Origin: an uncultured Flavobacteriaceae bacterium
Lineage (GTDB): Bacteria > Bacteroidota > Bacteroidia > Flavobacteriales > Flavobacteriaceae
Reading direction: 5' to 3'
DNA: 64,000 bases
Assembly: GCA_947494205.1 (NCBI GenBank)
Contig: CANLUH010000018.1
Location: forward strand, 1-64,000
Translations under genes and position numbers: made by a program
In this document: positions 16,113-24,954 of the stretch, piece after piece
How positions within the stretch are numbered: the stretch's first letter is position 1
How the letters are laid out: each line of letters opens with the position of its first letter
The notes under the pieces: model-generated
Databases searched by the model: none
Seen by the model: the letters and a program-made list of their open reading frames with translations, nothing else
Told to the model about the DNA's origin: nothing

Positions 16113-16732
16113 CCAAAATTAATTAATGATAAATAAAAAAGTAATAGTAATACGCCTCTAAACAACCAAATTGGAGCAACCCAATTAAGATGGTTGGATA
16201 CTAAAAATTTAAATGTAACAGAGACTATTGTATCTACCGCAAAAAATAGATACACACTAACATTTAATATTAAAGCCTTTGTTTCTACTTTGCCTTTTCT
16301 TAATATTCCAGAGAAGTAAACTGTTGCAAAGTAGCAGAGTACACAATTTATTATAATATTAGAATACACACTATAACTTTCGGATAAACCAACAACTATC
16401 CCTGTAATTATAAATACAATAGAGACTAAAAAATATAACCCTAGTCTTAAACTACGAGAGAGTTTAAAAAAATAAACGGCATATAATTCTGTAATTAAAA
16501 CAAAAAGAAACAACTCTGATATTAAATAATTAAAATGATTAGATATATTCACTTCAAAAACACGAAATATAAAATCTGTTAATTCAAAAATTAAGCTTCC
16601 AGCAATTAGTAATAGTATTGCTAATGAATTTTTAGTTTTCGTTTTAAAAAGCATAATTACACCTATTAATAAGACTATGCATAACGTAATTTGTATTATG
16701 TAAGCCAAATAGTTATACATTTTCGCTTTCAA
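16085..16732 (-). CDS. Multi-pass membrane protein, likely sensor module
   Basis: The 215-residue protein has six or seven membrane helices, beginning near residue 8 and ending with WLFRGVLLLLFYLSLINFGW. The loops are short and there is no transport or enzyme motif. Its layout resembles stand-alone membrane sensing modules that feed a separate histidine kinase. It overlaps the kinase gene by 28 bases and the upstream gene by 20 bases, so all four are in one operon. Confidence 0.6.
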   Translation of the reverse strand: MKAKMYNYLAYIIQITLCIVLLIGVIMLFKTKTKNSLAILLLIAGSLIFELTDFIFRVFEVNISNHFNYLISELFLFVLITELYAVYFFKLSRSLRLGLYFLVSIVFIITGIVVGLSESYSVYSNIIINCVLCYFATVYFSGILRKGKVETKALILNVSVYLFFAVDTIVSVTFKFLVSNHLNWVAPIWLFRGVLLLLFYLSLINFGWKTGTNKL

Positions 16733-17486
16733 TAAGTAACTTATATCCTTCTTTTTCTTCTAAAGTAAACGGTGGTCTTGGTGTAGAGAAATCTTGTCCG
16801 CTAGTAATTATGGTTTCTAATGTAAACGCTTTTGTAACAATAATTTCAAGTTCATTATTATTATATAGAGTACTTTCTCTTAATCCGAAAAAATTAAAAC
16901 AAACTTCTCCAGGAGCTAACTTTAGCGCAGTATAGTCTTTAAAAGGAATCTCCATGACCTTAAAAATGGGAAGATCGGCCTTTTTTTGATTTTTAAGCCA
17001 ATCTTCACATAACATAGTCCATTTAAAACAACGCGTAAATATAGATTCTAATGATATTGAATTTGAATTTGGTGGGTTATCTGATGAATTAAAAACTGGA
17101 AAAGAATTATCAAAATTTTTTATAAGGTTTTTAGCATTAGACCCTATGTTATCTCCTATATTGAAAAGAAAATCTTTTTCAATAATAGTATTATCAAAAT
17201 CTCCTTTTCCATCATTTTCTGAATCTATAAGATAAAACTTTAAAAAACCAGTATTGCTATCTATAGCGACATATACATGAATAGAAGCCTCATCAATATG
17301 TTTTATGGTATTCTTCCAATTTTCAATTTCTTTTTCTGTTATTTTAAAATAATTTCCTTGATTAAGATATTTAAGAATTGTATTTCCTGTTATTTCATAG
17401 TTTTCTTCACTAATTGAAACTTTCTCGAAATCCTGCACCAAGATACTCCAATTTTTAATCGCTCTTTTGATTACTTCTATATCCAT
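16713..17486 (-). CDS. Unknown soluble protein heading a sensor operon
   Basis: This 257-residue protein has no signal peptide. It is mostly charged and aromatic, with a helical start (IEVIKRAIKNWSILVQDFEK). A possible metal-like acidic stretch (DSENDGKGDFDN) near residues 93-104 resembles a Ca-binding loop but is not a clean EF-hand or thrombospondin repeat. No family is recognised. It is the first gene of a minus-strand operon with a membrane protein, a histidine kinase and a response regulator. It could be a regulated effector or a sensor partner. Confidence 0.5.
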   Translation of the reverse strand: MDIEVIKRAIKNWSILVQDFEKVSISEENYEITGNTILKYLNQGNYFKITEKEIENWKNTIKHIDEASIHVYVAIDSNTGFLKFYLIDSENDGKGDFDNTIIEKDFLFNIGDNIGSNAKNLIKNFDNSFPVFNSSDNPPNSNSISLESIFTRCFKWTMLCEDWLKNQKKADLPIFKVMEIPFKDYTALKLAPGEVCFNFFGLRESTLYNNNELEIIVTKAFTLETIITSGQDFSTPRPPFTLEEKEGYKLLIESENV

Positions 17487-17851
17487 AAATAAAATATTAG
17501 TTAAGAATAAAATAGACTCACAACCTTAAATATTTATTAAGATTAAGCCTTTCAATGCTATTAATTTGTAATATTTTTCACTCCGTAAAAACACATGATT
17601 TGTTTTACTAGAAATTTGTATTTAGGGAAGTACAAGGTTAATATAAAAGATATAAAGCATTACATTTTATAGTTATGCTTACACTTTAGACTTAGTAAGT
17701 TAGTAATTATAATACTTAAACGAAAAAACTTGTAATAATCGGGTAATTATACGGTGTTGCTTTTTTAAGTAGTTATACGCTTGTAATTTATTGCTATTTG
17801 GAATATGCTTTATATACAATAGTCTATTTTTGTTTCTATGTATAATAATTA
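17487..17851. other. Non-coding gap between sensor operon and holA
   Basis: This is 365 bases of AT-rich sequence without a plausible gene on either strand. It should contain the promoter of the minus-strand sensor operon, near 17490-17600, but no clean TTG-N19-TANNTTTG pair is seen. I find no strong hairpin after holA. Confidence 0.4.
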
Positions 17852-18856
17852 TTAAGCTAAAATTCTAACCAACAACTCTTTTAATAAATCACCCTGTGGT
17901 ACAGCATTAGAGCCAACACCCTTGCTTCTTACATCGAACTCTCTTAAAGCCCCTACTATGCCACTTACTTTTCGCATAGGAAAGTTACGAGCAGCAGTTA
18001 AATACTCATTTACAAAATATGGATTTACACGTAATGCAGATGCCACACTTCTTGGCGACTTATCCGTCATGCCATGCAATTGTAATAACTGAGAAAAGAA
18101 ATTAAATAATAACGACACCGTTACTACCATAGGATTATCCTTAGGATTGTCTGCAAAGTAGTTTACAATTTTAAATGCTTGTGCATCGTTTCTCGCACCG
18201 ATAGCTTTTCGTAATTCAAAATTATTATAATCCTTACTAATCCCAATATTTTCTTCAATATGCTCTGGAGTAATCTGCGTATCTTTAGGTAAAACTATTT
18301 GTAATTTTTCTAACTCATTATTTATTTTACTTAAATCTGTACCTAAAAACTCAACAAGCATTTGCGAAGCTTTAGGAGCAATACTGTATCCTTTTGCAGA
18401 TAACACACGGCGAATCCAATCGGGCACTTGATTATCGTAGAGCTTTTTACTCTCGAAAACAACACCATTCTTCTTAATGGTTTTATAAACAGCCTTACGT
18501 TTATCTACCTTTTTATATTTATAACAAATAACCAAAACCGTTGTAGGTTGGGGGTTTTCAGCATAACTCGATAATTTATCTATAGTACGAGCTAAATCTT
18601 GAGCCTCTTTTACAATAACAACTTGCCTTTCTGCCATCATAGGAAAACGCTTAGCATTACCCACAATATCCTCTATAGTAACATCACGACCATACAATAC
18701 CATTTGGTTAAACCCTTTCTCTTCCTCGGCTAAAACGGTTTTTTCTATATAATCTGAAATCTTATCAATATAATACGCCTCTTCTCCCATTAATAAATAA
18801 ATGGGTTTTAGGTTCTTATTCTTTATATCGGTTACCAGTTGTTTTACTTCGTCCAA
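17852..18856 (-). CDS. holA: DNA polymerase III delta subunit
   Basis: The 334-residue protein has the usual length and features of HolA: KPIYLLMGEEAYYIDKISDYI at the start, FPMMAERQVVIVKEAQDL, and the C-terminal collar region (LRKAIGARNDAQAFKIVNYF, VPQGDLLKELLVRIL). The delta subunit opens the beta sliding clamp as part of the clamp loader. It is transcribed divergently from the HsdR-N-like gene, as commonly seen in flavobacteria. Confidence 0.93.
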   Translation of the reverse strand: MDEVKQLVTDIKNKNLKPIYLLMGEEAYYIDKISDYIEKTVLAEEEKGFNQMVLYGRDVTIEDIVGNAKRFPMMAERQVVIVKEAQDLARTIDKLSSYAENPQPTTVLVICYKYKKVDKRKAVYKTIKKNGVVFESKKLYDNQVPDWIRRVLSAKGYSIAPKASQMLVEFLGTDLSKINNELEKLQIVLPKDTQITPEHIEENIGISKDYNNFELRKAIGARNDAQAFKIVNYFADNPKDNPMVVTVSLLFNFFSQLLQLHGMTDKSPRSVASALRVNPYFVNEYLTAARNFPMRKVSGIVGALREFDVRSKGVGSNAVPQGDLLKELLVRILA

Positions 18857-18970
18857 AATATATTCTGTATTTTATGCGCTTTAGCTACTTACAACTACAA
18901 ATCTAAACGCTTTAATTAAATTTTAAACTTAAAAAAGCAGTAAATAGCTTTATAATTTTAAATTTGTGTT

Positions 18971-19423
18971 GTGCAAGAATTAAATTTTCCTACATATTCG
19001 TTTCGCCTCAAAAATAGCGAAAATAAAGTATCTATTTTCGATGTTATTCGTAAAAAATTCATGGTTTTACAACCCGAAGAATGGGTAAGACAACACTGTG
19101 TGCATTATTTAATTAATGAGAAGCACTACCCTATTTCACTTATTAATGTTGAAAAAGAACTAAAAATTAACGATTTAAAAAAACGGTATGATATTGTAGT
19201 GTTCAACCCAGATGGTAGTATTCATTTAATAGTAGAATGTAAAGCACCCAAAATAACAATAGACCAAACTACTTTCGACCAAATAGCACGTTACAATCTA
19301 GCATTAAACGCAACTTATTTAATGGTAACTAACGGATTAAATCATTATTATTGCATGATGGATTTTAATGCCGAAAAATATCAGTTTTTAAGAGATATAC
19401 CAGAGTATAAAAGCAATAAGTAA
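18971..19423 (+). CDS. HsdR N-terminal-like nuclease-fold protein
   Basis: The 150-residue protein matches the stand-alone HsdR_N_2 type: VRQHCVHYLINEKHYP, KKRYDIVVFNPDGSIHLIVECKAP. The D and ExK residues of a PD-(D/E)xK nuclease fold are visible at about residues 77 (RYDIVVF) and 89-91 (ECK). No hsdM or hsdS lies near, so it is not a restriction system. The start is GTG at 18971. A TAAATTTG box at 18959-18966 is only 4 bases upstream, so the mRNA may be essentially leaderless. The same gene often flanks holA in this group, as I recall. Confidence 0.75.
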   Translation: MQELNFPTYSFRLKNSENKVSIFDVIRKKFMVLQPEEWVRQHCVHYLINEKHYPISLINVEKELKINDLKKRYDIVVFNPDGSIHLIVECKAPKITIDQTTFDQIARYNLALNATYLMVTNGLNHYYCMMDFNAEKYQFLRDIPEYKSNK

Positions 19424-19444
19424 ATTAAAATAATTAAGCGTTTT

Positions 19445-20434
19445 TTGGAAGTAGCAATCGTAATATTAAATTGGAATGGAAAAGGACTATTAGAAACCTT
19501 TTTACCTTCAGTAATACGTTATTCTAAAGAAGCGACTATATACGTCGCCGATAATGCTTCATCAGATCATTCTGTAGATTTTGTTAGTACTCACTTTCCG
19601 TCGGTGAAAATTATTCAGAATACCGAAAATGGAGGTTATGCAAAAGGTTATAACGATGCCTTAAAACATATAAAAGCAGATATTTTCTGTCTAGTTAATA
19701 GCGATATAGAAGTTAGCGAACATTGGTTAACGCCTATTATTTCAACCTTTAATTCTGAACCACAGACTGCTATAATTCAGCCAAAAATACTAGACTACAA
19801 ACAGAAAACACATTTCGAATATGCTGGAGCAGCTGGTGGTTATATAGATAAATATGGTTATCCATTTTGTCGCGGGCGCATTTTTAATACTATTGAAGCT
19901 GATACTAACCAATACAACGAAAATTCCGAAATATTCTGGGCATCGGGCGCTTGTTTTTTCATTAGAGCAAATGTGTTTAATACTCTAAATGGATTCGACG
20001 AATCTTTTTTTGCGCACATGGAAGAAATCGATTTATGTTGGAGAGCGCATAATTTAGGTTATACATCCAAATACGTTTATCAATCTTCGGTGTACCATGT
20101 TGGCGGGGCAACTTTAAATGCTACAAATCCCAGAAAAACCTACTTAAATTTTAGAAATAGCTTATTTACGCTTACCAAAAATGCTTCGGGAGGCTTATTT
20201 TTAATACTCTTTACTCGTATGGTACTAGATGGCTTGGCTTCTATTAAGTTTTTATCTGAATTAAAATTTGGTCATATCTTAGCCATTTTAAAAGCTCATT
20301 TTGCTTTTTATGCAAACCTACCAAGACTTTTAAAACAACGTAAACAGTTACGACAATCTAAAAATTATTTTAAAAAGAAGTCCATTGTATGGTTATACTA
20401 CGTAAATAAAAAGAAACTATTCAACCGTTTGTAA
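19445..20434 (+). CDS. Family 2 glycosyltransferase
   Basis: The 329-residue protein has the GT2 start VAIVILNWNG, ADNASSDHSVDFV, the Asp-containing CLVNSDIEVSEHWL (DxD-like), and the acceptor-side motif EEIDLCWRAHNLGY with VYHVGGATL. It is a rhamnosyl- or galactosyl-transferase-like enzyme that adds a sugar to a polysaccharide or lipid carrier. The C-terminus has an amphipathic segment, basic in places, that could sit on the membrane. It starts with TTG 21 bases after the HsdR-N-like gene, so the two probably share a transcript. The sugar is unknown. Confidence 0.85.
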   Translation: MEVAIVILNWNGKGLLETFLPSVIRYSKEATIYVADNASSDHSVDFVSTHFPSVKIIQNTENGGYAKGYNDALKHIKADIFCLVNSDIEVSEHWLTPIISTFNSEPQTAIIQPKILDYKQKTHFEYAGAAGGYIDKYGYPFCRGRIFNTIEADTNQYNENSEIFWASGACFFIRANVFNTLNGFDESFFAHMEEIDLCWRAHNLGYTSKYVYQSSVYHVGGATLNATNPRKTYLNFRNSLFTLTKNASGGLFLILFTRMVLDGLASIKFLSELKFGHILAILKAHFAFYANLPRLLKQRKQLRQSKNYFKKKSIVWLYYVNKKKLFNRL

Positions 20435-20520
20435 ATCTTTAGCAAAAGTTTTGTTAATCGTTATTTTAACATTTTATTTTTCTATACTTTTGAAGCGTTA
20501 AAATTATATTTTATCAAATT

Positions 20521-21375
20521 ATGAAGAAAATTGTATTATTTGGTGCTGTGGCACTACTAACATTAGGTTCTTGTGTCTCTAAAAAAGACTTTTTAGCCTT
20601 AGAAGAAAAGCACAAAAACACACAAGATTTATTAAATTCTGCTACAGTAAAACTAAACAAATGTTTAGCAGACGAAGCAGCAGCAACAGCAAGAGGACAA
20701 GAATTAGAGGCACGTTTAGCAGATATGAAGAAAACGAACCAAGATTTAATTCAAAGCTCTAAAGATATGACTGTACTTACTACTAAAGGTGCAGAGAATC
20801 TTGAAAAGTCTTTAGAAAGTTTAAAAGAAAAAGACCTTAAAATAACACGCTTACAAGACGCTTTAACTAAAAAAGATAGTGTTACATTAGCATTAGTAAC
20901 AAGCCTTAAAAAAGAAGTTGGTTTAAACGATCCCGACATTGAAATTAATGTAGAAAAAAGTGTGGTATTCATTTCTCTTTCAGATAAGTTATTATTCAAA
21001 AGTGGAAGCTACAACATTACAAACAGAGCAAAAGAGATTTTAGGAAAAGTTGCTACGGTAATTAATAGCAAGCCAGATTTTGAAGCTATGATAGAAGGAC
21101 ACACCGATAATGTACCATACAAAAAAGGAGTTTTAATAGACAACTGGGATTTAAGTGTAAAACGTAGTACTGCTATTGTAAGAGCTTTACAAGAATTAGG
21201 TGTAAACCCAGCGCAATTAATTGCTGCAGGACGTGCAGACTATGTGCCTTTAGTTGCTAACGATACGCCAGAAAATAAAGCCACAAACCGTAGAACAAAG
21301 ATTTTAATTTTACCAAAAATAGATCAGTTTTACGACATGATAGAAACAGAAATGAAATCACTTTCTCAAGAATAA
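20521..21375 (+). CDS. OmpA-family peptidoglycan-binding lipoprotein
   Basis: The 284-residue protein has a lipoprotein signal (LTLGSCVSK) and a long coiled coil at about residues 25-125 (Lys/Glu/Leu heptads). A C-terminal OmpA/MotB domain follows from about 140 to 280 with IEGHTDNVPYKKG and RADYVPLVANDTPENKATNRRTKI. The domain binds diaminopimelate in peptidoglycan and ties the outer membrane to the wall. A TACTTTTG box at 20485-20492 is a candidate -7 element. A strong terminator follows. Confidence 0.92.
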   Translation: MKKIVLFGAVALLTLGSCVSKKDFLALEEKHKNTQDLLNSATVKLNKCLADEAAATARGQELEARLADMKKTNQDLIQSSKDMTVLTTKGAENLEKSLESLKEKDLKITRLQDALTKKDSVTLALVTSLKKEVGLNDPDIEINVEKSVVFISLSDKLLFKSGSYNITNRAKEILGKVATVINSKPDFEAMIEGHTDNVPYKKGVLIDNWDLSVKRSTAIVRALQELGVNPAQLIAAGRADYVPLVANDTPENKATNRRTKILILPKIDQFYDMIETEMKSLSQE

Positions 21376-21402
21376 TTAAAAAATTTTATTTTAAAATATA
21401 GC

Positions 21403-21432
21403 AAAAGCGCAATCCTAAGGGTTGCGCTTTTT
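21403..21432 (+). terminator. Terminator after the OmpA gene
   Basis: AAAAGCGCAA and TTGCGCTTTT pair around a short loop (CCTAAGG region) and are followed by TTATTT. It lies 28 bases after the OmpA stop, which argues against the upstream TTG at 21422 as the start of the next gene. Confidence 0.85.
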
Positions 21433-21490
21433 ATTTGTATATATTATCTTAAATAGTAACTTTATAGCACCAACAATAAAATATTACATT

Positions 21491-22849
21491 TTGAATACTA
21501 TAAGGAGAGTAAGTATACAAACACTAACCGTATTACTAACATTAGTTACGCTGTCTTGTACAGATGAGCCTTATTACGAAGATATTCCAGAAATAGATAG
21601 CACATTACTTGCTTTAATTGCACAAGAATCTAATGGCCTTGGTGTAGACTTTTTTAAACTCCCAAATGCATCAGATTTTTCTAGCATCCCACAAGACCCT
21701 CTTAATACTTTAAACAGTAGTAAAGTAGAATTAGGAAGATTGTTAGTTCACGAAACTGCAACGAGTGGTGATGCCAAAATGGAGTCAGAAAGTAGAACCT
21801 TTTCATGTGCTAGTTGTCATCCTGTAGCCTCTAGTTTTTTTTCTGGTAACTTACAAGGCATTGGAGAAGGTGGTACTGGTTTTGGATTAAATGGTGAAAG
21901 CAGAAATATTAACCTATCTATGCCCGTAGATTCTGTAGATATTCTACCTATAAAAGTGCCTACATTATTAAATACGGCTTACCAAACGGTAATGCTCTGG
22001 AATGGTTCTCTAGGGGGCGCAGACATAAATACACCATTTGTAGCACAAAACGCTAGCGAAATACCTGAAAACACATTAGGTTACCAAGGATTAGAAATAC
22101 AAGGTATGGCTGGGCAAACCGCACATAGGTTACGAATTGACGAGGACTTTATAAATGAGTATAACTACAAAGAATTGTTTGATGCCGCTTTTCCTGAATT
22201 TCCAGAAAGTGAGCGCTATAGTAAGTTAACTGCTGGATTAGCTATCGCTGCTTTTAACAGAACACTTTTAGCTAACGAAGCACCTTGGCAAGATTGGTTA
22301 AACGGATCATATAATGCTATGACTACTCAAGAAAAACGTGGTGCTATTTTATTTTTTGATAAGGCAAAATGTATAAATTGCCACACTGGCCCTGCACTAA
22401 ATTCTAATGACTTTTATGCACTTGGTATGGGAGACATTAACGAAAGTGCCGCCGTAATATTAAATCAAAACACATTTAATAACATGAAAAAAGGGCGCGG
22501 TGGTTTTACAAACCAAACAGAAGATAATTATAAATTTAAAGTACCTAATTTATATAACTTAAAAGACAGTCCGTTTTATGGACATGGTAGTACTTTTACA
22601 AGCCTAAATGATGTTATTACTTATATTGTCTCTGGTAATAAAGAAAACAGTAATGTACCAAACGAGCAATTAGCAGAAGAATTTACAGATTTAAACTTAA
22701 CAACAAATGAGATAAGCGATTTGGTTGCCTTTGTTAATAATGCATTATATGATGCTAATTTAGAGCGCTATGTCCCTGTAGAAGTTTTTTCGGGTAATTG
22801 TATTCCCAATGGAGATATACAATCGCAGATTGATTTAGACTGTAATTAA
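21491..22849 (+). CDS. Di-haem cytochrome c peroxidase-like lipoprotein
   Basis: I chose the TTG at 21491. It yields a 452-residue protein with a proper lipoprotein signal (LLTLVTLSC), whereas the longer open frame begins inside the upstream terminator. Haem motifs are CASCH at residues 106-110 and CINCH at 294-298. The tail has the usual LTTNEISDLVAFVN. Compared with the family member at 2455-3651 it has a longer insertion between the haems. It could be a peroxidase or a MauG-type oxidase in the periplasm. A hairpin terminator follows at 22866-22895. Confidence 0.82.
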   Translation: MNTIRRVSIQTLTVLLTLVTLSCTDEPYYEDIPEIDSTLLALIAQESNGLGVDFFKLPNASDFSSIPQDPLNTLNSSKVELGRLLVHETATSGDAKMESESRTFSCASCHPVASSFFSGNLQGIGEGGTGFGLNGESRNINLSMPVDSVDILPIKVPTLLNTAYQTVMLWNGSLGGADINTPFVAQNASEIPENTLGYQGLEIQGMAGQTAHRLRIDEDFINEYNYKELFDAAFPEFPESERYSKLTAGLAIAAFNRTLLANEAPWQDWLNGSYNAMTTQEKRGAILFFDKAKCINCHTGPALNSNDFYALGMGDINESAAVILNQNTFNNMKKGRGGFTNQTEDNYKFKVPNLYNLKDSPFYGHGSTFTSLNDVITYIVSGNKENSNVPNEQLAEEFTDLNLTTNEISDLVAFVNNALYDANLERYVPVEVFSGNCIPNGDIQSQIDLDCN

Positions 22850-22865
22850 ATATTATTTACAAAAT

Positions 22866-22895
22866 AAAAAAGCTCAATCTTTCGATTGAGCTTTT
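22866..22895. terminator. Bidirectional terminator
   Basis: AAAAAGCTCAATC and GATTGAGCTTTT form a 12-bp stem with a TTTC loop, placed between the convergent peroxidase gene and the tail-fibre-domain gene. A and T runs flank both sides. Confidence 0.85.
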
Positions 22896-22903
22896 AGCTA
22901 TAA

Positions 22904-23797
22904 TTATTTTTCTTTTAGTAAGGCTTTAATTAACTTCATTTCTTTTTCCAGCTTTTCAATTTTATTAGATTGTACTGTTATCGTTTCATTTTGTTCTTGT
23001 ATGGCTTTTACTAATACAGGAATCGTTTCGATATAATTAACTGCTAATGCTGTATCTTCTTTATCACTCTCATGAAGAATTTCTGGTAATATTTCCTTTA
23101 CTTCTTGTGCTATAAAACCGAAGTGCTTCTTTTTCTCTCTATCTTTTATGTAATTGTATTGATAGGTATTTAAACTCATTATAATAGATAATCCTCTATC
23201 ATTAGCAGAAATATTCTCTTTTAAACGTTTATCTGAAGGTACAAAGGCATTAACAAAAAACAAGTTGTTCCAAAAGTTTCCATTACGTCCTAAATCACTT
23301 ATCTGATCAACTGTAGGATAGAAAGCAAAATCGCTAAATGTATAATCTGAATTTACACCACCACTAGCACCAATACTAACTCTTAAACCTCCATCTATTG
23401 TATTATCGTTAGTATGAAGTCCTCTTGTATATACTCGTCTAAAATGTTTATCGAAAACACCAAGATCTATACCTGTAGCATCTAAATTTGTAAGTGATTC
23501 TACTGCTGGTTCGAACGTAAGAGACTTAAAGATAAAACTATTAATGTTATTAAATCTTATATTATAATTACCAGCTGCATCACTATTATTTAATGCAAAT
23601 GTACTACCCGTAGGTTCAGATAGTAATTGAGAATTAAAACTTGTGTTTGCAATATTAATACCATCGGAAGTTGTTCCTGTGACATTAATATCTAATTGAA
23701 AATTCGGACTGGTTGTACCAATACCAACTTGAGCGATTAATAATGAGTTTGACAATAAAGCGAATACGGTTAAGCTTTTTAAAAGATTCTTTTTCAT
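22904..23797 (-). CDS. Secreted protein with S74 intramolecular chaperone domain
   Basis: The 297-residue protein has a signal peptide (SLLIAQV) followed by VGIGTTSPNFQLDI, the usual start of flavobacterial tail-fibre-domain proteins. Beta-repeat segments follow. The C-terminal Peptidase_S74 (endosialidase chaperone) region is visible as SDKRLKENI and KHFGFIAQEVKEILPEI, followed by a coiled coil (TVQSNKIEKLEKEMKLIKA). Such domains trimerise fibres and then cleave themselves off. No phage gene is near, so it is a chromosomal cell-surface protein, probably trimeric. Confidence 0.8.
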   Translation of the reverse strand: MKKNLLKSLTVFALLSNSLLIAQVGIGTTSPNFQLDINVTGTTSDGINIANTSFNSQLLSEPTGSTFALNNSDAAGNYNIRFNNINSFIFKSLTFEPAVESLTNLDATGIDLGVFDKHFRRVYTRGLHTNDNTIDGGLRVSIGASGGVNSDYTFSDFAFYPTVDQISDLGRNGNFWNNLFFVNAFVPSDKRLKENISANDRGLSIIMSLNTYQYNYIKDREKKKHFGFIAQEVKEILPEILHESDKEDTALAVNYIETIPVLVKAIQEQNETITVQSNKIEKLEKEMKLIKALLKEK

Positions 23798-24164
23798 AGA
23801 ATTTCATTTTTTAAAGATTATGGGGGAGTATTCTTTTCTAAAATATTTATTTTTTAAGTTACATCCATTAAATTTTTATTAAAATCGTTAAAGGGAGTTT
23901 TATCTAAAATGAGTCGAAAACTACAGTTAATCCTTACATTTTAAACTTTAATAGACTTTTTGTTTCAAAAAAAACACAAACAAGAGAACACTTAACCATT
24001 TAAAAAACAAAAGATTAGAGCAATTAAATATGTTTCTTAAAAATTTAGACTTCTTTACTTTTTTGAATTATAATAACATTATTAAGTAGTTAAAAAGAGC
24101 TTGCATATACAAACCAAAATAGATAAGATATTTTTATTAGGTAAAATTAAGAGAGCGATTATAA
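23798..24164. other. Non-coding gap
   Basis: This 367-base, very AT-rich region lies between two minus-strand genes. No gene of reasonable length is seen; the longest ATG frames are under 20 codons. It should carry the promoter of the S74-domain gene near 23800-23880. Confidence 0.4.
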
Positions 24165-24785
24165 TTAAAAAATCTCTAAACTCCCTTTTCCTTCTCTAAT
24201 AATTTCAGGATCTCCACTAGAGAAATCTATTATTGTAGAGGCTTCATTATCTCCATAACCGCCGTCTATAACTAAGTCTACAAGATTGTCCCATTTCTCT
24301 AAAATAAGCTCTGGATCTGTAGTATATTCCAGTATTTCGTCTTCGTCTCTAATAGAAGTCGACACAATAGGATTGCCTAATGCTTCAACAATATCTAGCG
24401 CGATTTGATTATCTGGGACACGAATACCTACCGTTTTCTTCTTTTTAAAGACAGATGGTAATGTTTTTGCTCCAGGTAAGATAAAAGTGTAAGGTCCCGG
24501 CAAGGCACGTTTTAAAATTTTAAATGTAGACGTATCTATTTGTTTAACATAATCACTTAGATTACTTAAATCTTTACAAATAAAAGAAAAATTAGCTTTT
24601 TCTAATTTTACACCTTTAATCTTGGCTATTCTCTCTAAAGCCTTAGTATTAGTTATATCGCAGCCTAACCCATAAACAGTATCTGTTGGATATATAATTA
24701 AACCTCCTTTTTTAAGAACGTCTATTACCTTTTTAATCTCCTTAGGATTAGGGTTGTCTTCGTATATTTTAATAAAATCTGCCAC
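24165..24785 (-). CDS. Sua5/YciO/YrdC family protein
   Basis: The 206-residue protein has the YrdC fold features: GGLIIYPTDTVYGLGCDITN near residue 30, KGRK-like KIKGVKLEKANFSFIC, ALPGPYTFIL, and VGIRVPDNQIALDI. YrdC-fold enzymes make threonylcarbamoyl-adenylate for t6A tRNA modification. The region ANFSF differs from the KRP...PL pattern of TsaC and is closer to YciO, whose activity is weak or uncertain. The tRNA role is therefore likely but not sure. Confidence 0.85.
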   Translation of the reverse strand: MADFIKIYEDNPNPKEIKKVIDVLKKGGLIIYPTDTVYGLGCDITNTKALERIAKIKGVKLEKANFSFICKDLSNLSDYVKQIDTSTFKILKRALPGPYTFILPGAKTLPSVFKKKKTVGIRVPDNQIALDIVEALGNPIVSTSIRDEDEILEYTTDPELILEKWDNLVDLVIDGGYGDNEASTIIDFSSGDPEIIREGKGSLEIF

Positions 24786-24954
24786 AATAAAACTTTAAAA
24801 CAAAGTTATGCATTTAAATTAAGTGTTATAATGTATACTTTATTATTCTTTTAATTAATAAGTTAATACCGATAACTTTAACAAAATCTTAATTCTAAAA
24901 ACTGGCATAATAATTGGTGTGTTTATACGTTTATAAAACAAACAGACTATAGCC

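Noticed and set aside
18971-19423. HsdR-like protein as part of a restriction-modification system
   Set aside because: No methylase or specificity gene is present; it is a stand-alone N-terminal-like domain beside holA.
21422-21490. Upstream TTG start for the second di-haem peroxidase
   Set aside because: It lies within the OmpA terminator and would hide the lipoprotein signal.
22904-23797. Tail-fibre-domain protein as a prophage remnant
   Set aside because: It has a signal peptide, and no other phage gene is near. S74 chaperone domains occur in many chromosomal flavobacterial surface proteins.
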